Positions 1 through 9,390 of a stretch of DNA of 64,000 nucleotides are shown one piece after another; the first letter of the stretch is position 1; every line of letters begins with the position of its first letter. The stretch comes from Sarcina sp034439435. GTDB taxonomy: Bacteria > Bacillota > Clostridia > Clostridiales > Clostridiaceae. Location of the stretch: the NCBI RefSeq assembly GCF_034439435.1, contig NZ_JAPCKJ010000004.1:372001-436000 (forward strand), written 5' to 3'. A program made the translations under genes and the position numbers. The notes beneath the pieces were generated by a model that searched no databases, had not been told where the DNA came from, and saw nothing but the letters and a program-made list of their open reading frames with translations.

Positions 1-517
1 GCTCTATATCTAATCCAACAATCCAGCTACCTGCACTTAATTCATTTGAAACCTTAGTTTCTGCTGGAGTAAAATGAACATTTTTTATTCCACTTATTTC
101 AATTTTTTCTCCATCCTTAAAATCTGCTGTAACTTTTAAAACTCCTAAATCATCATTTCCTAATATTTCATTTATTATTGGAAGACCGTTTTTATCTGTA
201 ACAATAAAATTACCTGATGAATCACTTGTACAAACATATCTACCTGACTGTATATCTTCTCCAACTATAAACTTTCCTGTTGATAAAGTTGTCTCCTTAG
301 CTGATGAATTATCTCTTGTTTCACCTTCTTTTACTGGTTCTTCTTTTTTTATATTCTTATCTTCTGAAGGCTTTGCTGAACTTGTTTCATTCTTAACAAC
401 TTCACTATTACTAGTTGCCTTTTTTCCAGCTTCTCCAGCGCTACCTGCAACCCCTAATACAACAACTATAGCAATGGCCCAAACCCACCATTTTTTATAA
501 AACTTTTTACTAACCAA
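1..517 (-). CDS. N-terminally anchored exported protein with repeated G-x-(W/F)-I-V-G-x-D-I motif, C-terminus cut off
   Basis: This reading frame runs off the left edge of the window, so only the first 172 codons are visible. The start is TTG at 517, chosen because AAAGGAGG lies 7 bases upstream. The protein begins with a short basic stretch (VSKKFYKKWW) and one membrane segment at about residues 10-27. A low-complexity linker rich in Lys, Glu and Ser follows to about residue 75. The visible globular part carries STGKFIVGEDIQSGRY and, about 65 residues later, SAGSWIVGLDIE, so it is built from at least two copies of a roughly 65-residue unit. This type of repeat occurs in uncharacterised exported proteins of Firmicutes; I know of no function for it. 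It probably faces outside as a membrane-anchored or cleaved protein. The gene is separated from the next upstream gene by a terminator. Confidence 0.75.
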   Translation of the reverse strand, partial: MVSKKFYKKWWVWAIAIVVVLGVAGSAGEAGKKATSNSEVVKNETSSAKPSEDKNIKKEEPVKEGETRDNSSAKETTLSTGKFIVGEDIQSGRYVCTSDSSGNFIVTDKNGLPIINEILGNDDLGVLKVTADFKDGEKIEISGIKNVHFTPAETKVSNELSAGSWIVGLDIE

Positions 518-607
518 TTTAATTCCTCCTTTAAACACTGATTAAAAACATAAAGTTTATAATCCTTCTTTCTTGTTGTTATGCTTTTATTTTAAAACTT
601 ATAAAAA

Positions 608-641
608 TAAAAAGTGTACGCCTACCAGCATACACTTTTAA
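608..641 (-). terminator. Intrinsic terminator of the kinase-like gene
   Basis: AAAAGTGTA and TACACTTTT form a hairpin with further pairing inside. Read on the minus strand it is followed by TTTTTATTTTTAT. It lies 138 bases after the kinase stop and before the next minus-strand gene. Confidence 0.6.
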
Positions 642-778
642 ATTTATTTTTTTATATAATTTTCTCAAGGAATCATTGATTGTTATAGTTTTATAAGTTT
701 GTTTTCTGTGTTGTTATGAGTTAAAATGTTTTATGTTCATTTTTAATTCCTTTTTACTATAATATAATGATTCCTTTT

Positions 779-2083
779 TTATTTTATAGGTGTTGTAGTG
801 CCTATTAAGCCACCAAAGGCAATCATTATTAAAAGGGAATAAAGTAAATATCCACAGATTTTATTTGATAAGCCCTCTCTTTTTAATAAAGGTAACTTAT
901 TAGCTATTCCTAAGAAGTTAGAAAAAAGAGCTATATATAAAAGTAATATAATTCCTACAGCCAAATCACCTATTATAAGCTTATTATCTCCGCTGCTTAA
1001 ATTCATAGTCATACCAAAAGCAATAAAGGCATAACCCAATATTGCTAAAGTCATTTTCCATCCCTTATCAGTTCTAAAACCCGGAATATTTTTTCTAAAC
1101 CAACTTCTCTTATCTTCTATATGAATAGTTTCTAAACTTGAATCTCTATCGTCTTTATCCAAATTTAAAAATCCAGTTTTATTAAAGCTAGAATCTTTTT
1201 CAGCTTTATCTTTATTATTTAAAAGTAAATCAACTGTTGTTTTAAACTCTTTTTTAGAAAGATCAAGTGATTTCTTAGATATTTTATTTTGTATTTCACC
1301 ATTTTCTTTTTCCAGTTCCTCTACTTTGATACTTTGTTTCTCTAGATTTCTTACTCTTTCAATCTCATCTTCTAAAACTCTCTTAAGCTCACCAACACTT
1401 TGATATCTATCCTCTGCTATAAGCATAGTACACTTAGCTACAATCTTTTTTAGTTCTCCTTGAACAGCCTCTTCTATAGGGTGTTTTCCAATAATCATTA
1501 CATTTAAAAGTACTCCCATGGCATAAATATCAGTTCTTCCATCAGTCTGATCAAAACCCAGTTGCTCTGGTGATGCATATCCCACTGTTCCTAGAATAAC
1601 TGTATCTTTTCTCTTATCTTCCTTATATATTCTAGATACATCATAGTCTATTAATTTCAATATTCCATCATTATTTATGATTACATTAGAAGGCTTTATG
1701 TCTCTATGAATTATTGCAGGTTTAAGACTATGTAGTAGTTCCAATACATCACATAGGTTTATCATAAACCCTAAAGCTGTTTCTTCATCAAGTACTTTTC
1801 CACTCTTTAATATGTCTTCTATAGTAGAACCATTTATAAACTCTTCAACAATAGTCAATCTTCCATCTTCTTCGAAAATTTCATATATCTTAGGTAAATT
1901 TACGCTCTTTAACTCTTTAAGCTTTTCATAAACCTCTCTATTATAAACCTTAAGAATTTTTTTTACATAAATCTTGTTATCTAAACTACTTTTAGCTAAC
2001 AAAATTTCACTTTTTTTATTTGAACACAAAGTTGTTAATTCAACATAATTTGAAGGTATATTTTCAATATTACAATCATCCAT
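779..2083 (-). CDS. Membrane-anchored Ser/Thr protein kinase-like protein
   Basis: Hanks-type kinase fold of 434 residues. A kinase domain at about 20-245 is followed by a charged Lys/Glu-rich linker at about 245-335 and three C-terminal membrane segments (about 341-365, 372-395, 405-428). Visible catalytic landmarks are a lysine pair at 41-42, HRDIKPSN with catalytic D128 and N133, the metal-binding motif as D146-Y-D, and the SPEQLG segment at 171-176 followed by DGRTDIYAMG. The N-lobe has no recognisable GxGxxG loop and DFG is changed to DYD, so ATP binding may be altered. Unlike PknB/PrkC there are no PASTA repeats; the C-terminus is almost entirely membrane and short loops. It is divergently transcribed from a small HTH gene 146 bp away, which suggests but does not prove a shared role. 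A GGGGGATG ribosome site precedes the ATG. Substrate unknown. Confidence 0.85.
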   Translation of the reverse strand: MDDCNIENIPSNYVELTTLCSNKKSEILLAKSSLDNKIYVKKILKVYNREVYEKLKELKSVNLPKIYEIFEEDGRLTIVEEFINGSTIEDILKSGKVLDEETALGFMINLCDVLELLHSLKPAIIHRDIKPSNVIINNDGILKLIDYDVSRIYKEDKRKDTVILGTVGYASPEQLGFDQTDGRTDIYAMGVLLNVMIIGKHPIEEAVQGELKKIVAKCTMLIAEDRYQSVGELKRVLEDEIERVRNLEKQSIKVEELEKENGEIQNKISKKSLDLSKKEFKTTVDLLLNNKDKAEKDSSFNKTGFLNLDKDDRDSSLETIHIEDKRSWFRKNIPGFRTDKGWKMTLAILGYAFIAFGMTMNLSSGDNKLIIGDLAVGIILLLYIALFSNFLGIANKLPLLKREGLSNKICGYLLYSLLIMIAFGGLIGTTTPIK

Positions 2084-2229
2084 CCTTACATCCCCCGCTA
2101 TAATTACTACCTCAATTTTGAATTATATCACATACTTTATTCCCTATAAAATACTATTAACTCAACATTAACCAATATATAATTTTTTGATATAATTAAT
2201 TTGAAGATTAATCACAAGGAGTTACAAAT

Positions 2230-2661
2230 ATGTTTGAACAAGAAACATCTAGTCTCTTAAATTTATTAGACAATATCGGTGATGATAGAGAATTGGATTC
2301 TGTTGTTAATAATGAACTTAAAAAGTTTGAGGATTTAAACTTAGCAAATTACTTTAAAAAAATTTGTGAAGAAAAAGGACTTACAAAAGGCAAATTAATA
2401 AAAGCTGCCGATTTAGATAGAAACTACGGCTATCAAATATTAGATGGCTCAAAAAAGCCAACTAAAGATAAAATACTTCGTCTTTGTTTTGGTGCCAAAC
2501 TTAACTTCAAAGAAACACAAAGAGCTTTAAAAATTGGTAATTCAGGTGAGCTTTATGCTAAAAATCCTAGAGATTTCATAATTATTTATGCAATAAAAAA
2601 TAATTTATCCTTATATCAAGTAAATGAAAAGCTATATGAAAACAACTTCGAAATACTTTAA
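2230..2661 (+). CDS. Small HTH (Xre-like) DNA-binding protein
   Basis: A 143-residue soluble protein with AAGGAG 8 bases before the ATG. The N-terminal 40 residues are acidic and probably helical. From about residue 40 a lambda-repressor-like helix-turn-helix can be read: NYFKKICEEKGLTKGKLIKA, then the probable recognition segment around residues 62-75 (LDRNYGYQILDGSKKP), then DKILRLC. The segment KPTKDKILRLCFGAKLNFKE resembles the end of an Xre HTH. The last 45 residues (about 99-143) may be a ligand or dimer module. No enzymatic motif is seen. It stands back to back with the membrane kinase gene, so it may be its partner or target (inference). It is followed directly by a 112-bp inverted-repeat element that can act as terminator. 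Confidence 0.65.
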   Translation: MFEQETSSLLNLLDNIGDDRELDSVVNNELKKFEDLNLANYFKKICEEKGLTKGKLIKAADLDRNYGYQILDGSKKPTKDKILRLCFGAKLNFKETQRALKIGNSGELYAKNPRDFIIIYAIKNNLSLYQVNEKLYENNFEIL

Positions 2662-2665
2662 AAAA

Positions 2666-2777
2666 GGACTACATCAAAAGTAACTTAAAATAAAACTTAT
2701 AAATATATTTAGAAAATTAATAGATATTCTCTTCATACTATTTATAAGTTTTATTATTTGAAATTTTGATATAGTCC
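2666..2777. repeat. Dispersed inverted-repeat element, family A, full copy
   Basis: 112 bp with imperfect terminal inverted repeats of about 42 nt. The left end begins GGACTACATCAAAAG and the right end, reversed, GGACTATATCAAAAT. It aligns end to end, in the same orientation, with the copy at 27312-27422, including the unpaired middle (CTCTTCATA). It sits between convergent genes and ends in a T-rich stretch on both strands, so it may serve as a bidirectional terminator. It has no coding capacity. Confidence 0.7.
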
Positions 2778-2806
2778 CTTTTATATTTTTTTATATACTA
2801 CTTATT

Positions 2807-4987
2807 TTAATTTAATTCTTTATTTAAATTATTTATGGTTAATTTAGTCACAATAAATCTTATCTTTTCATAAGAAACATCTTCAGCTAAATTTTCTTTA
2901 ATTGGCTTTAACTTACTATATCCTACTTTATCTATAGCATCTAAAACTAACTCTTCTTCTCTTTTTGAAAATAAAGAATCAAAGTCTATCTCAAAGTCTA
3001 TTTTATTTCCTTCTTCTAAATATTGCTGAATATGCGATAATATCGTAGTAACTGAAATATCTCTTTCCTTAGCAATAGTATGGAATTTATCTCCCTCTTG
3101 TAACATATCTATTGTTATTTCAAAAGACTTTTTCTTTCCATTTTTTCCACTGCTTTTTTTAAACTTTTCTTCTACGTCTTCCTTATTAAGTTTTAGTCCT
3201 GATTCCCATTGAACTTCAATATTATTTACTTTAACATATTCTTTTATTACGCTTAAGAACTTATCTCCATATTTAAGTATTTTCTTTTCACCAACTCCAC
3301 TTATTTCTGAAAGTTGATTTTCACTTATAGGTATTCTCATACTCATCTCTTTAAGAGTATTATCCCCAAATACTATGTATGGAGGAACTCCCTCTTCAGA
3401 AGCAATTTCTCTTCTAAGACTTCTTAATAAATCAAATAGTTCATTATCAACAGAAACTCTTTCAATTTTTCTTTTCTCCTTAAACATAACTTTTTCATTG
3501 CCCTTAAGAATATCTATAGAAACTTGATTTAACCTAACTACAGGATATTCTCCAACATAATCTATATATCTATGTGAAATAAGAGTATTTATAAAATCCT
3601 TAAGCCCATCTTTAGAATAATCTTTCATTATTCCATAAGTACTTAATTTATCTAATCCTAAATCAATTATCTTTTTATTCTTTGAGGCTCTTAAAACATC
3701 TATTATTACCCCAATTCCAAAAGGTCTTTTCATTCTATAAACACATGAAATAACTTTTTGAGCATCTATTGTTTTATCAACTAGTTCACCTTCCATTTCA
3801 CAGTTACTACAGTTATTACAATCTTCTTCTAACTCTTCTCCAAAGTAGTTAAGTATAAATCTTCTATAACATCCATTAGAATAAACCAAATCCATCATAG
3901 TTTGTAGTTTACTTAACTCATTTATCTTTCTTTCAGGGTTTAAGGTTCCAGTTTCTATTATATATTTCTGTGTTTGAACATCTCCTGGTGAAAAAATAAG
4001 AATACACTCTGATTTCTCACCATCTCTTCCTGCTCTTCCTATCTCTTGATAATACCCCTCTATATTTTTAGGCATATTATTGTGAATTACATATCTTATA
4101 TTTGGCTTATCTATCCCCATCCCAAAGGCATTTGTAGCAACCATTACATTAGCTTTATCAAAAACAAAATTCTCTTGATTTTCTTTTCTTTCAACATCTG
4201 AAAGTCCAGCATGGTATTTTGTACATTCTATTCCCCTTGAATTTATAAGCTCACATAAAGAATCTACTTCTTTTCTAGTTGCACAGTAAATAATTCCTGA
4301 AACATCCTTATTTTCTTTTAAATAATCTAAAATGTAATGAGCCTTATTAACTCCTTTTTCTATGATTATTTTAAGATTGTCTCTATCAAAACCAGAAATA
4401 AAAACCTTCGGATTATTAAGCTCAAGTAATTTTACTATATCTTCTCTAACTTCCTCTGTTGCAGTTGCTGTAAAAGCTGAAACCACGGGTCTTCTCTTTA
4501 AAAGATTTATAAATCTACCAATAAATTTATAACTACTTCTAAAATCATGTCCCCATTGAGAAACACAGTGTGCCTCATCTACAGCTACCTGTGAAATATC
4601 TATATTAGAAACTAAATTTAAGAAATCCATAGACTCAAGTCTTTCTGGCGCTACATATAATATTTTTATGTGTCCATTTTTAACATTTTCAAATATATCA
4701 TTTATCTCTTGATTGCTAAGAGTTGAGTTTATATATGCTGACTCTATTCCCATACTATTTATAGCATCAACCTGGTCCTTCATAAGAGAAATAAGTGGAG
4801 AAATTACAACCGTAACTCCTTCTAAAATCAAAGCTGGAATTTGATAACAAATTGATTTACCACCACCAGTTGGCATTATAGCAACAACATCATTTCCACT
4901 TATAATCTCATTTATTATTTCTTCTTGTCCTTTTCTAAATTCACTATATCCATAAAAACTCTTTAAAATCTCTTTTGCTTTATTCAA
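2807..4987 (-). CDS. recQ: ATP-dependent DNA helicase RecQ
   Basis: A 3'-5' superfamily 2 helicase for recombinational repair and fork maintenance. Walker A is MPTGGGKS with K44, the DEAH box is at 137-140 in VDEAHCVSQWGHDFR, and motif VI is QEIGRAGRDG. After the helicase core comes the RecQ zinc site (C-RRFILNYFGE, then CNNC and C at about 370-397), a winged-helix RQC region, an HRDC domain at about 515-590, and a C-terminal extension that looks like a helix-turn-helix domain (about 625-720). The length of 726 is longer than the roughly 600 of short RecQ proteins, owing to that tail. The start is TTG at 4987 with AAGGAG 7 bases upstream. It overlaps the end of ogt by 8 bp, so the two repair genes are translated together. 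Confidence 0.95.
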   Translation of the reverse strand: MNKAKEILKSFYGYSEFRKGQEEIINEIISGNDVVAIMPTGGGKSICYQIPALILEGVTVVISPLISLMKDQVDAINSMGIESAYINSTLSNQEINDIFENVKNGHIKILYVAPERLESMDFLNLVSNIDISQVAVDEAHCVSQWGHDFRSSYKFIGRFINLLKRRPVVSAFTATATEEVREDIVKLLELNNPKVFISGFDRDNLKIIIEKGVNKAHYILDYLKENKDVSGIIYCATRKEVDSLCELINSRGIECTKYHAGLSDVERKENQENFVFDKANVMVATNAFGMGIDKPNIRYVIHNNMPKNIEGYYQEIGRAGRDGEKSECILIFSPGDVQTQKYIIETGTLNPERKINELSKLQTMMDLVYSNGCYRRFILNYFGEELEEDCNNCSNCEMEGELVDKTIDAQKVISCVYRMKRPFGIGVIIDVLRASKNKKIIDLGLDKLSTYGIMKDYSKDGLKDFINTLISHRYIDYVGEYPVVRLNQVSIDILKGNEKVMFKEKRKIERVSVDNELFDLLRSLRREIASEEGVPPYIVFGDNTLKEMSMRIPISENQLSEISGVGEKKILKYGDKFLSVIKEYVKVNNIEVQWESGLKLNKEDVEEKFKKSSGKNGKKKSFEITIDMLQEGDKFHTIAKERDISVTTILSHIQQYLEEGNKIDFEIDFDSLFSKREEELVLDAIDKVGYSKLKPIKENLAEDVSYEKIRFIVTKLTINNLNKELN

Positions 4988-5477
4988 AATCTCTCTCCTT
5001 TTTTCTTTCTATATCAAGCAAATACTCTTTTTTACTTAATCCATCAGCATATCCTGTTAAGGAGCCATTTTTCCCTATTACTCTATGACAAGGAACTATT
5101 ATAGCAATAGGATTTTTATTATTTGCTCCTCCTACAGCTCTACTCCCCTTAGGATTTCCTATTTTCTCCGCTATATCTTTATATGAAACTGTCTCACCAT
5201 AAGGAATTTTTCTTAATTCATTCCATACCAATTTCTGAAATTCCGTTCCTTTAGTGAAATTAATTTTTACTGTAAAATCTGTTCTTTTGCCCTCAAAATA
5301 TTCTTCCAATTCTTTTTTACATTTTTTTATTTCTTCACTAATAGCTTCTTCTACACACTCTTCTTTTTGAACAAAGTTAATTTCTACTATAAATCCCTCT
5401 GATTCTATTATTTCTAGAACTCCTATAGAAGAATTATAATATCCTTTATTAATTGAATTCTCTTTCATAAACATCAT
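4980..5477 (-). CDS. ogt: Methylated-DNA--protein-cysteine S-methyltransferase
   Basis: A suicide repair protein that takes the methyl group from O6-methylguanine onto its own cysteine. The active-site PCHRV motif has C130 (numbered from the outermost start). Around it are the typical IPYGETVSYKDIA helix-turn-helix with GSRAVGGANNKNP, which carries the arginine finger and the Asn hinge. The length of about 165 fits the short Ogt/Ada-C class without an AraC domain. Three in-frame ATGs lie within 10 bases (5477, 5474, 5468). AAAAGG ends 2 bases before the first, so translation more likely starts at 5474 or 5468. It is the first gene of a two-gene unit with recQ. Confidence 0.93.
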   Translation of the reverse strand: MMFMKENSINKGYYNSSIGVLEIIESEGFIVEINFVQKEECVEEAISEEIKKCKKELEEYFEGKRTDFTVKINFTKGTEFQKLVWNELRKIPYGETVSYKDIAEKIGNPKGSRAVGGANNKNPIAIIVPCHRVIGKNGSLTGYADGLSKKEYLLDIERKKERDFE

Positions 5478-5773
5478 ATCCTTTTAAATTATTTACATAT
5501 CTTCTATTAAAATTCGCTTTTAACATAGCAATTCTTAAAATTATTAATGTTTCATGGAATAAATATATAAATTTATTATACTATATATTTCTTATATAAG
5601 TTTTCATGTAAGAAATCTTCAAAAATTTAATATATCTTCAAAAATTACTAGACATTATAATATATCAAACTTATAAAGCAATTGAAAATCTTGTAATATG
5701 AGAGTATTATTTTTATTTACAAGGCTTGTTTACTTAAATAAAAAGCCTCTTTTGATGAAAGGATTGATTAAAT

Positions 5774-7654
5774 ATGAGCAAAAAAGCCATAATATCAAAC
5801 ACAGTTATATTTGTATTTATAGTTGCTTTTATAATTGCTTTTAAAAGTATTTTTGGAGATGATAATACACTTATTGGAGTAACGACAGCAACTGCTATGC
5901 TTATGATGTTACAAAAAGATTTAACCCTGTCTCCATTAAAAAATACATTATTATTAATTGTATTAAATTTATTTATAGGTGCTGCTGCAACTTTAGCAGG
6001 CATGAACATGTGGTTAGGAATACCTATAAACTTCATAGCAATGTTTATTTTAAGTTATTCTTTATGCTATAACCTAAAAAATCCTATGTACTTACCATTT
6101 TCACTTCAATATTTATTTATATTAGTAACCCCAGTAACTCCTGATAAACTTCCAATGAGGTTTATATCTTTAATTTCTGGCGCAGTAATAATAATGATAG
6201 TTCAATTAATCGCTAATAGAAATAATGTTCAGAAAAAAGGTAACAAACTATTAATTAAAACTTGTAATGATATAATAGAAAAAATTAAAAATCTAAATAT
6301 AAATGAAGATACAACTTCATTAGATAACAATATAAGAAATAGCCTAAATAATTTTAGAACAATTATTTATAATAAGCGTGAGGAGAGATTCTATTTAACT
6401 GAGGAAAGCAAGATTAAATTAAATATTTCAGTTGCATTAGAAAAAACTTATTTATTACTAAATGAATTAGATTGCTCTCAGCATAAGGATTTAGTTTCTG
6501 TTTTAGAAAACTCTTTAACTGAAATAAAAGTTTTTTTAAGTAATGAAAGCACAATAAATGATGATGTTCTTAGTAAAATTAAGCATTACAAAGGTGAGTC
6601 TATAGAAAACTTAACTGTACTTAAGATTTTAAGCAATCTTGCCTTTATTTATGAATCATTAGTTAAGCTAAAAGAATTAGGTACTAAAAAATATAACTTA
6701 ATAAATAAACTTGATGAAATTCCACATAATTTTAAAACAATATACATTATGCAATCTAACTTCAAGACAAGATCAGCTAAATTTTCATATGCTATACGTA
6801 TATCTATTGGTATATCATTAGCCGCATTTATAATGGATTATTTCCACTTAGCTGAAGGAAGATGGCTTGTATTCACAATTTTATCTTTAGTGAATCCTAT
6901 ATATGAAGTATCAAAAACTAAAACTAAAGACAGAATTTTTGCTACAATAATTGGTGCAATAATAGTAGAAATTCTTTTCTTTGCATTTAAAGGTGTTTTA
7001 GCAAGGACTTTAATACTTATGTTAGCTGGATATATAAGTGGATTTATTAAAGATTATAAGTATAACATGATTTGCGTAACAGTATCCGCAATAGGTGCTG
7101 CTTCACTTTTAGGAAATATGGGCTTTACTAGTACAATGGTAATAAACAGACTATTATTCGTCGCACTAGGAGCTGTACTAGCTATATCAATAAATAAATT
7201 TATTTTACCTTATAACTTAAATAAAGATATATCAATCTTAAAGAAGATGTATGTTGATGTAGTTCAAGAAATGCTAACTACACTTGAAGAAGTATATATA
7301 CATAAATCTAGTACAAAAATGAATAACTTATTCATAGTAACATCTTTTATCGAAGAAAGACTTAAAGCAAATAATATTCAAGAAGATGATAATTTAAATC
7401 AACTTATAACTAACGAAAGAATGCTTATTTGTAGTATTTATGAGTTATATATTCAATTATCTAACTATAGTTGTGAAAATCAACATTTAAAAAATGTATT
7501 TAATAATTTAAAAGAAGAGAAATCTAATAAAAAATGCGAACTTAAATTAAAAGACTATATTCATGACTCACATAGTCTTGAAGAAAAACTATTATTAAGT
7601 AACGTAATAGAAATTTCAAATAGTATAAATAGCTTAAAAACTTTATTAGCTTAA
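5774..7654 (+). CDS. FUSC/aromatic acid exporter family membrane protein
   Basis: A 626-residue inner-membrane protein of the YccS/YhfK/AaeB-like group (Fusaric acid resistance-like). It has two clusters of hydrophobic segments: about residues 5-145, and again at about 335-475, starting SAKFSYAIRISIGISLAAFI and containing EGRWLVFTILSLVNP. A hydrophilic, mostly helical cytoplasmic stretch (about 150-330) separates them and another forms the C-terminal 150 residues. This duplicated layout is typical of the family, which is associated with export of aromatic carboxylates; the substrate cannot be read here. AAAGG lies 11 bases before the ATG. It is a single gene that ends in a strong hairpin shared with aspT. 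Confidence 0.8.
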   Translation: MSKKAIISNTVIFVFIVAFIIAFKSIFGDDNTLIGVTTATAMLMMLQKDLTLSPLKNTLLLIVLNLFIGAAATLAGMNMWLGIPINFIAMFILSYSLCYNLKNPMYLPFSLQYLFILVTPVTPDKLPMRFISLISGAVIIMIVQLIANRNNVQKKGNKLLIKTCNDIIEKIKNLNINEDTTSLDNNIRNSLNNFRTIIYNKREERFYLTEESKIKLNISVALEKTYLLLNELDCSQHKDLVSVLENSLTEIKVFLSNESTINDDVLSKIKHYKGESIENLTVLKILSNLAFIYESLVKLKELGTKKYNLINKLDEIPHNFKTIYIMQSNFKTRSAKFSYAIRISIGISLAAFIMDYFHLAEGRWLVFTILSLVNPIYEVSKTKTKDRIFATIIGAIIVEILFFAFKGVLARTLILMLAGYISGFIKDYKYNMICVTVSAIGAASLLGNMGFTSTMVINRLLFVALGAVLAISINKFILPYNLNKDISILKKMYVDVVQEMLTTLEEVYIHKSSTKMNNLFIVTSFIEERLKANNIQEDDNLNQLITNERMLICSIYELYIQLSNYSCENQHLKNVFNNLKEEKSNKKCELKLKDYIHDSHSLEEKLLLSNVIEISNSINSLKTLLA

Positions 7655-7670
7655 TAAAATAGAGCCTATA

Positions 7671-7704
7671 AAAAAGACAAGCTTATCATAAGCTTGTCTT
7701 TTTT
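7671..7704. terminator. Bidirectional terminator between the FUSC gene and aspT
   Basis: AAGACAAGCTTAT pairs perfectly with ATAAGCTTGTCTT over a minimal loop. An A-run on the left and a T-run on the right allow termination in both directions between the convergent genes. Confidence 0.85.
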
Positions 7705-7708
7705 CAAT

Positions 7709-9373
7709 CTATTTAAACAATAATCCTATAGCAAGTGGGCCCATAATTGTTATTAATATGTTACCCACAGCATAAGAAGGTGTATAACTTAAAGCAAATA
7801 TACTACTTCCAGTATCTTCAACAATTGCATTTAAGGCAGCTGTTATTGTACCTGCACCACAAAGTGATCCGATTATATCTACTGGTTCTAATTTTAAAGC
7901 GTACTTACCAAAGTATAGTGATAAAACATGTGGTACTAAAGACACTACTATACCTATTAAAAGAACTACCCAACCCATAGATTTTAATGCAGGAATAAAG
8001 GCACTTCCTGCTTCTAATCCAACAACTGAGATAAATAAGTTTAAACCTACACTCTTTAAGAACCAACGTGTTGATGCTGGTATTTCTCCGAAACGAGGAT
8101 GTTTATTTTGATACCATCCAAATAATAAACCTGAGAATAAAGCACCTCCACCACTACCAAGAGTTAATGGAACGTTATGTATAGTTAATGCGAATGTTCC
8201 TATTATTACACCAACTATAATACCAAATGTTAAATAACTAACATCTGTTTGTGAGCCTGTATCTTTTATATAACCAAATTCTTTGATTATATTTCCAATA
8301 GCATGTTGTGGTCCTATTATTTGTAAGAAATCACCATTTTTCATTTGAGTTTCATCTTCCAAAGCCTTACCGTTTCTACTAACTCCTAATAACATTATAT
8401 TGTTATTATATAAATCTTGTAGATTTTTTAAATTAAATTCTTTTGTAAGGACTATTTCTGACTTCTTCAATGATATATTTAGATATTTTTCATCTGAAGT
8501 TTCTGTTAATCCAGAACTAGCAACTTGTAACATGTTTGTAAGGTCACCTATTAAAGTAATATAGTTTCTTGCTTCTATTTTAATATCTTGATTAAACTTA
8601 ACATCATTGTCATTTTGAAAAATCTTTTCGAAAGTTACTTTATGCTTAAATTGTTTTTCAATATCTCCTACTGATTTTCCTATAAATGTACAATTATTAT
8701 TTACAAGAAAAGAACGCATTTTTACATTCTTTAAAATAGCTGAGCTATTTGATGAATCACCTTTAAAGTTTATTTTTTCAATCATTCTTTTAGTTTCTTG
8801 TTTTAAATTTACATGTAAAAGCATTGGAGCTATATTCTTTAAGAAAATAAGTATTCCAACAGTACCAAATATATAAGTTATAGCATATGCTATTGCTACA
8901 CTAGATTGCATAGCAGTTTTTTGAGCGGATGAAATATCTAGTGCATTAATTGCAGATGCCGAAGTACCTATAACCGCTGATTGAGTAAGTGAGCCGGCGA
9001 TTATACCTGCACCTTCCCCTGGACCAACTTTAAATATTTTAAAGCATATCATAGCAGCAGCGAATGCAACTACACTGAAGAATACTGCGTGTATTACAAG
9101 CTTAACTCCTGATTTCTTTAAACTATTTATAAAAGCAGGTCCGACTTCATATCCTATTGTGAATATGAAGAAACTAAAGAATATATTTTTTACTACTGGA
9201 GAAATGTGGAATATTGCAAACTGTCCTAAAATAAGTCCAACAAGCAATGTCCCTACTGTTGATCCTAAACTAAATGACTTATATCTTAACTTACCTATCA
9301 AATATCCTAAAGCTAAACATAGAAATATAGCTACACTAGGATTCTTTTCTAAAAAATCTATTATGAATTTCAT
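7709..9373 (-). CDS. aspT: Aspartate:alanine antiporter AspT
   Basis: A 554-residue membrane protein with the AspT/YidE/YbjL architecture. A first membrane block (about 1-185) contains GSLTQSAVIGTSASA. Two TrkA-C/RCK-like cytoplasmic domains follow (about 205-290 and 295-375), then a second membrane block (about 380-554) with GSGGGALFSGLLFG and GAGTITAALNAIVEDTGSS. In the characterised aspD-aspT systems it exchanges external aspartate for internal alanine, and decarboxylation inside consumes a proton, so the cycle generates proton-motive force. The gene lies 17 bp downstream of aspD on the same strand, which strongly supports AspT over a generic YidE-like transporter. GAAGGTG precedes the ATG. 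Confidence 0.9.
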   Translation of the reverse strand: MKFIIDFLEKNPSVAIFLCLALGYLIGKLRYKSFSLGSTVGTLLVGLILGQFAIFHISPVVKNIFFSFFIFTIGYEVGPAFINSLKKSGVKLVIHAVFFSVVAFAAAMICFKIFKVGPGEGAGIIAGSLTQSAVIGTSASAINALDISSAQKTAMQSSVAIAYAITYIFGTVGILIFLKNIAPMLLHVNLKQETKRMIEKINFKGDSSNSSAILKNVKMRSFLVNNNCTFIGKSVGDIEKQFKHKVTFEKIFQNDNDVKFNQDIKIEARNYITLIGDLTNMLQVASSGLTETSDEKYLNISLKKSEIVLTKEFNLKNLQDLYNNNIMLLGVSRNGKALEDETQMKNGDFLQIIGPQHAIGNIIKEFGYIKDTGSQTDVSYLTFGIIVGVIIGTFALTIHNVPLTLGSGGGALFSGLLFGWYQNKHPRFGEIPASTRWFLKSVGLNLFISVVGLEAGSAFIPALKSMGWVVLLIGIVVSLVPHVLSLYFGKYALKLEPVDIIGSLCGAGTITAALNAIVEDTGSSIFALSYTPSYAVGNILITIMGPLAIGLLFK

Positions 9374-9390
9374 TTAAATCACCTTCTATA

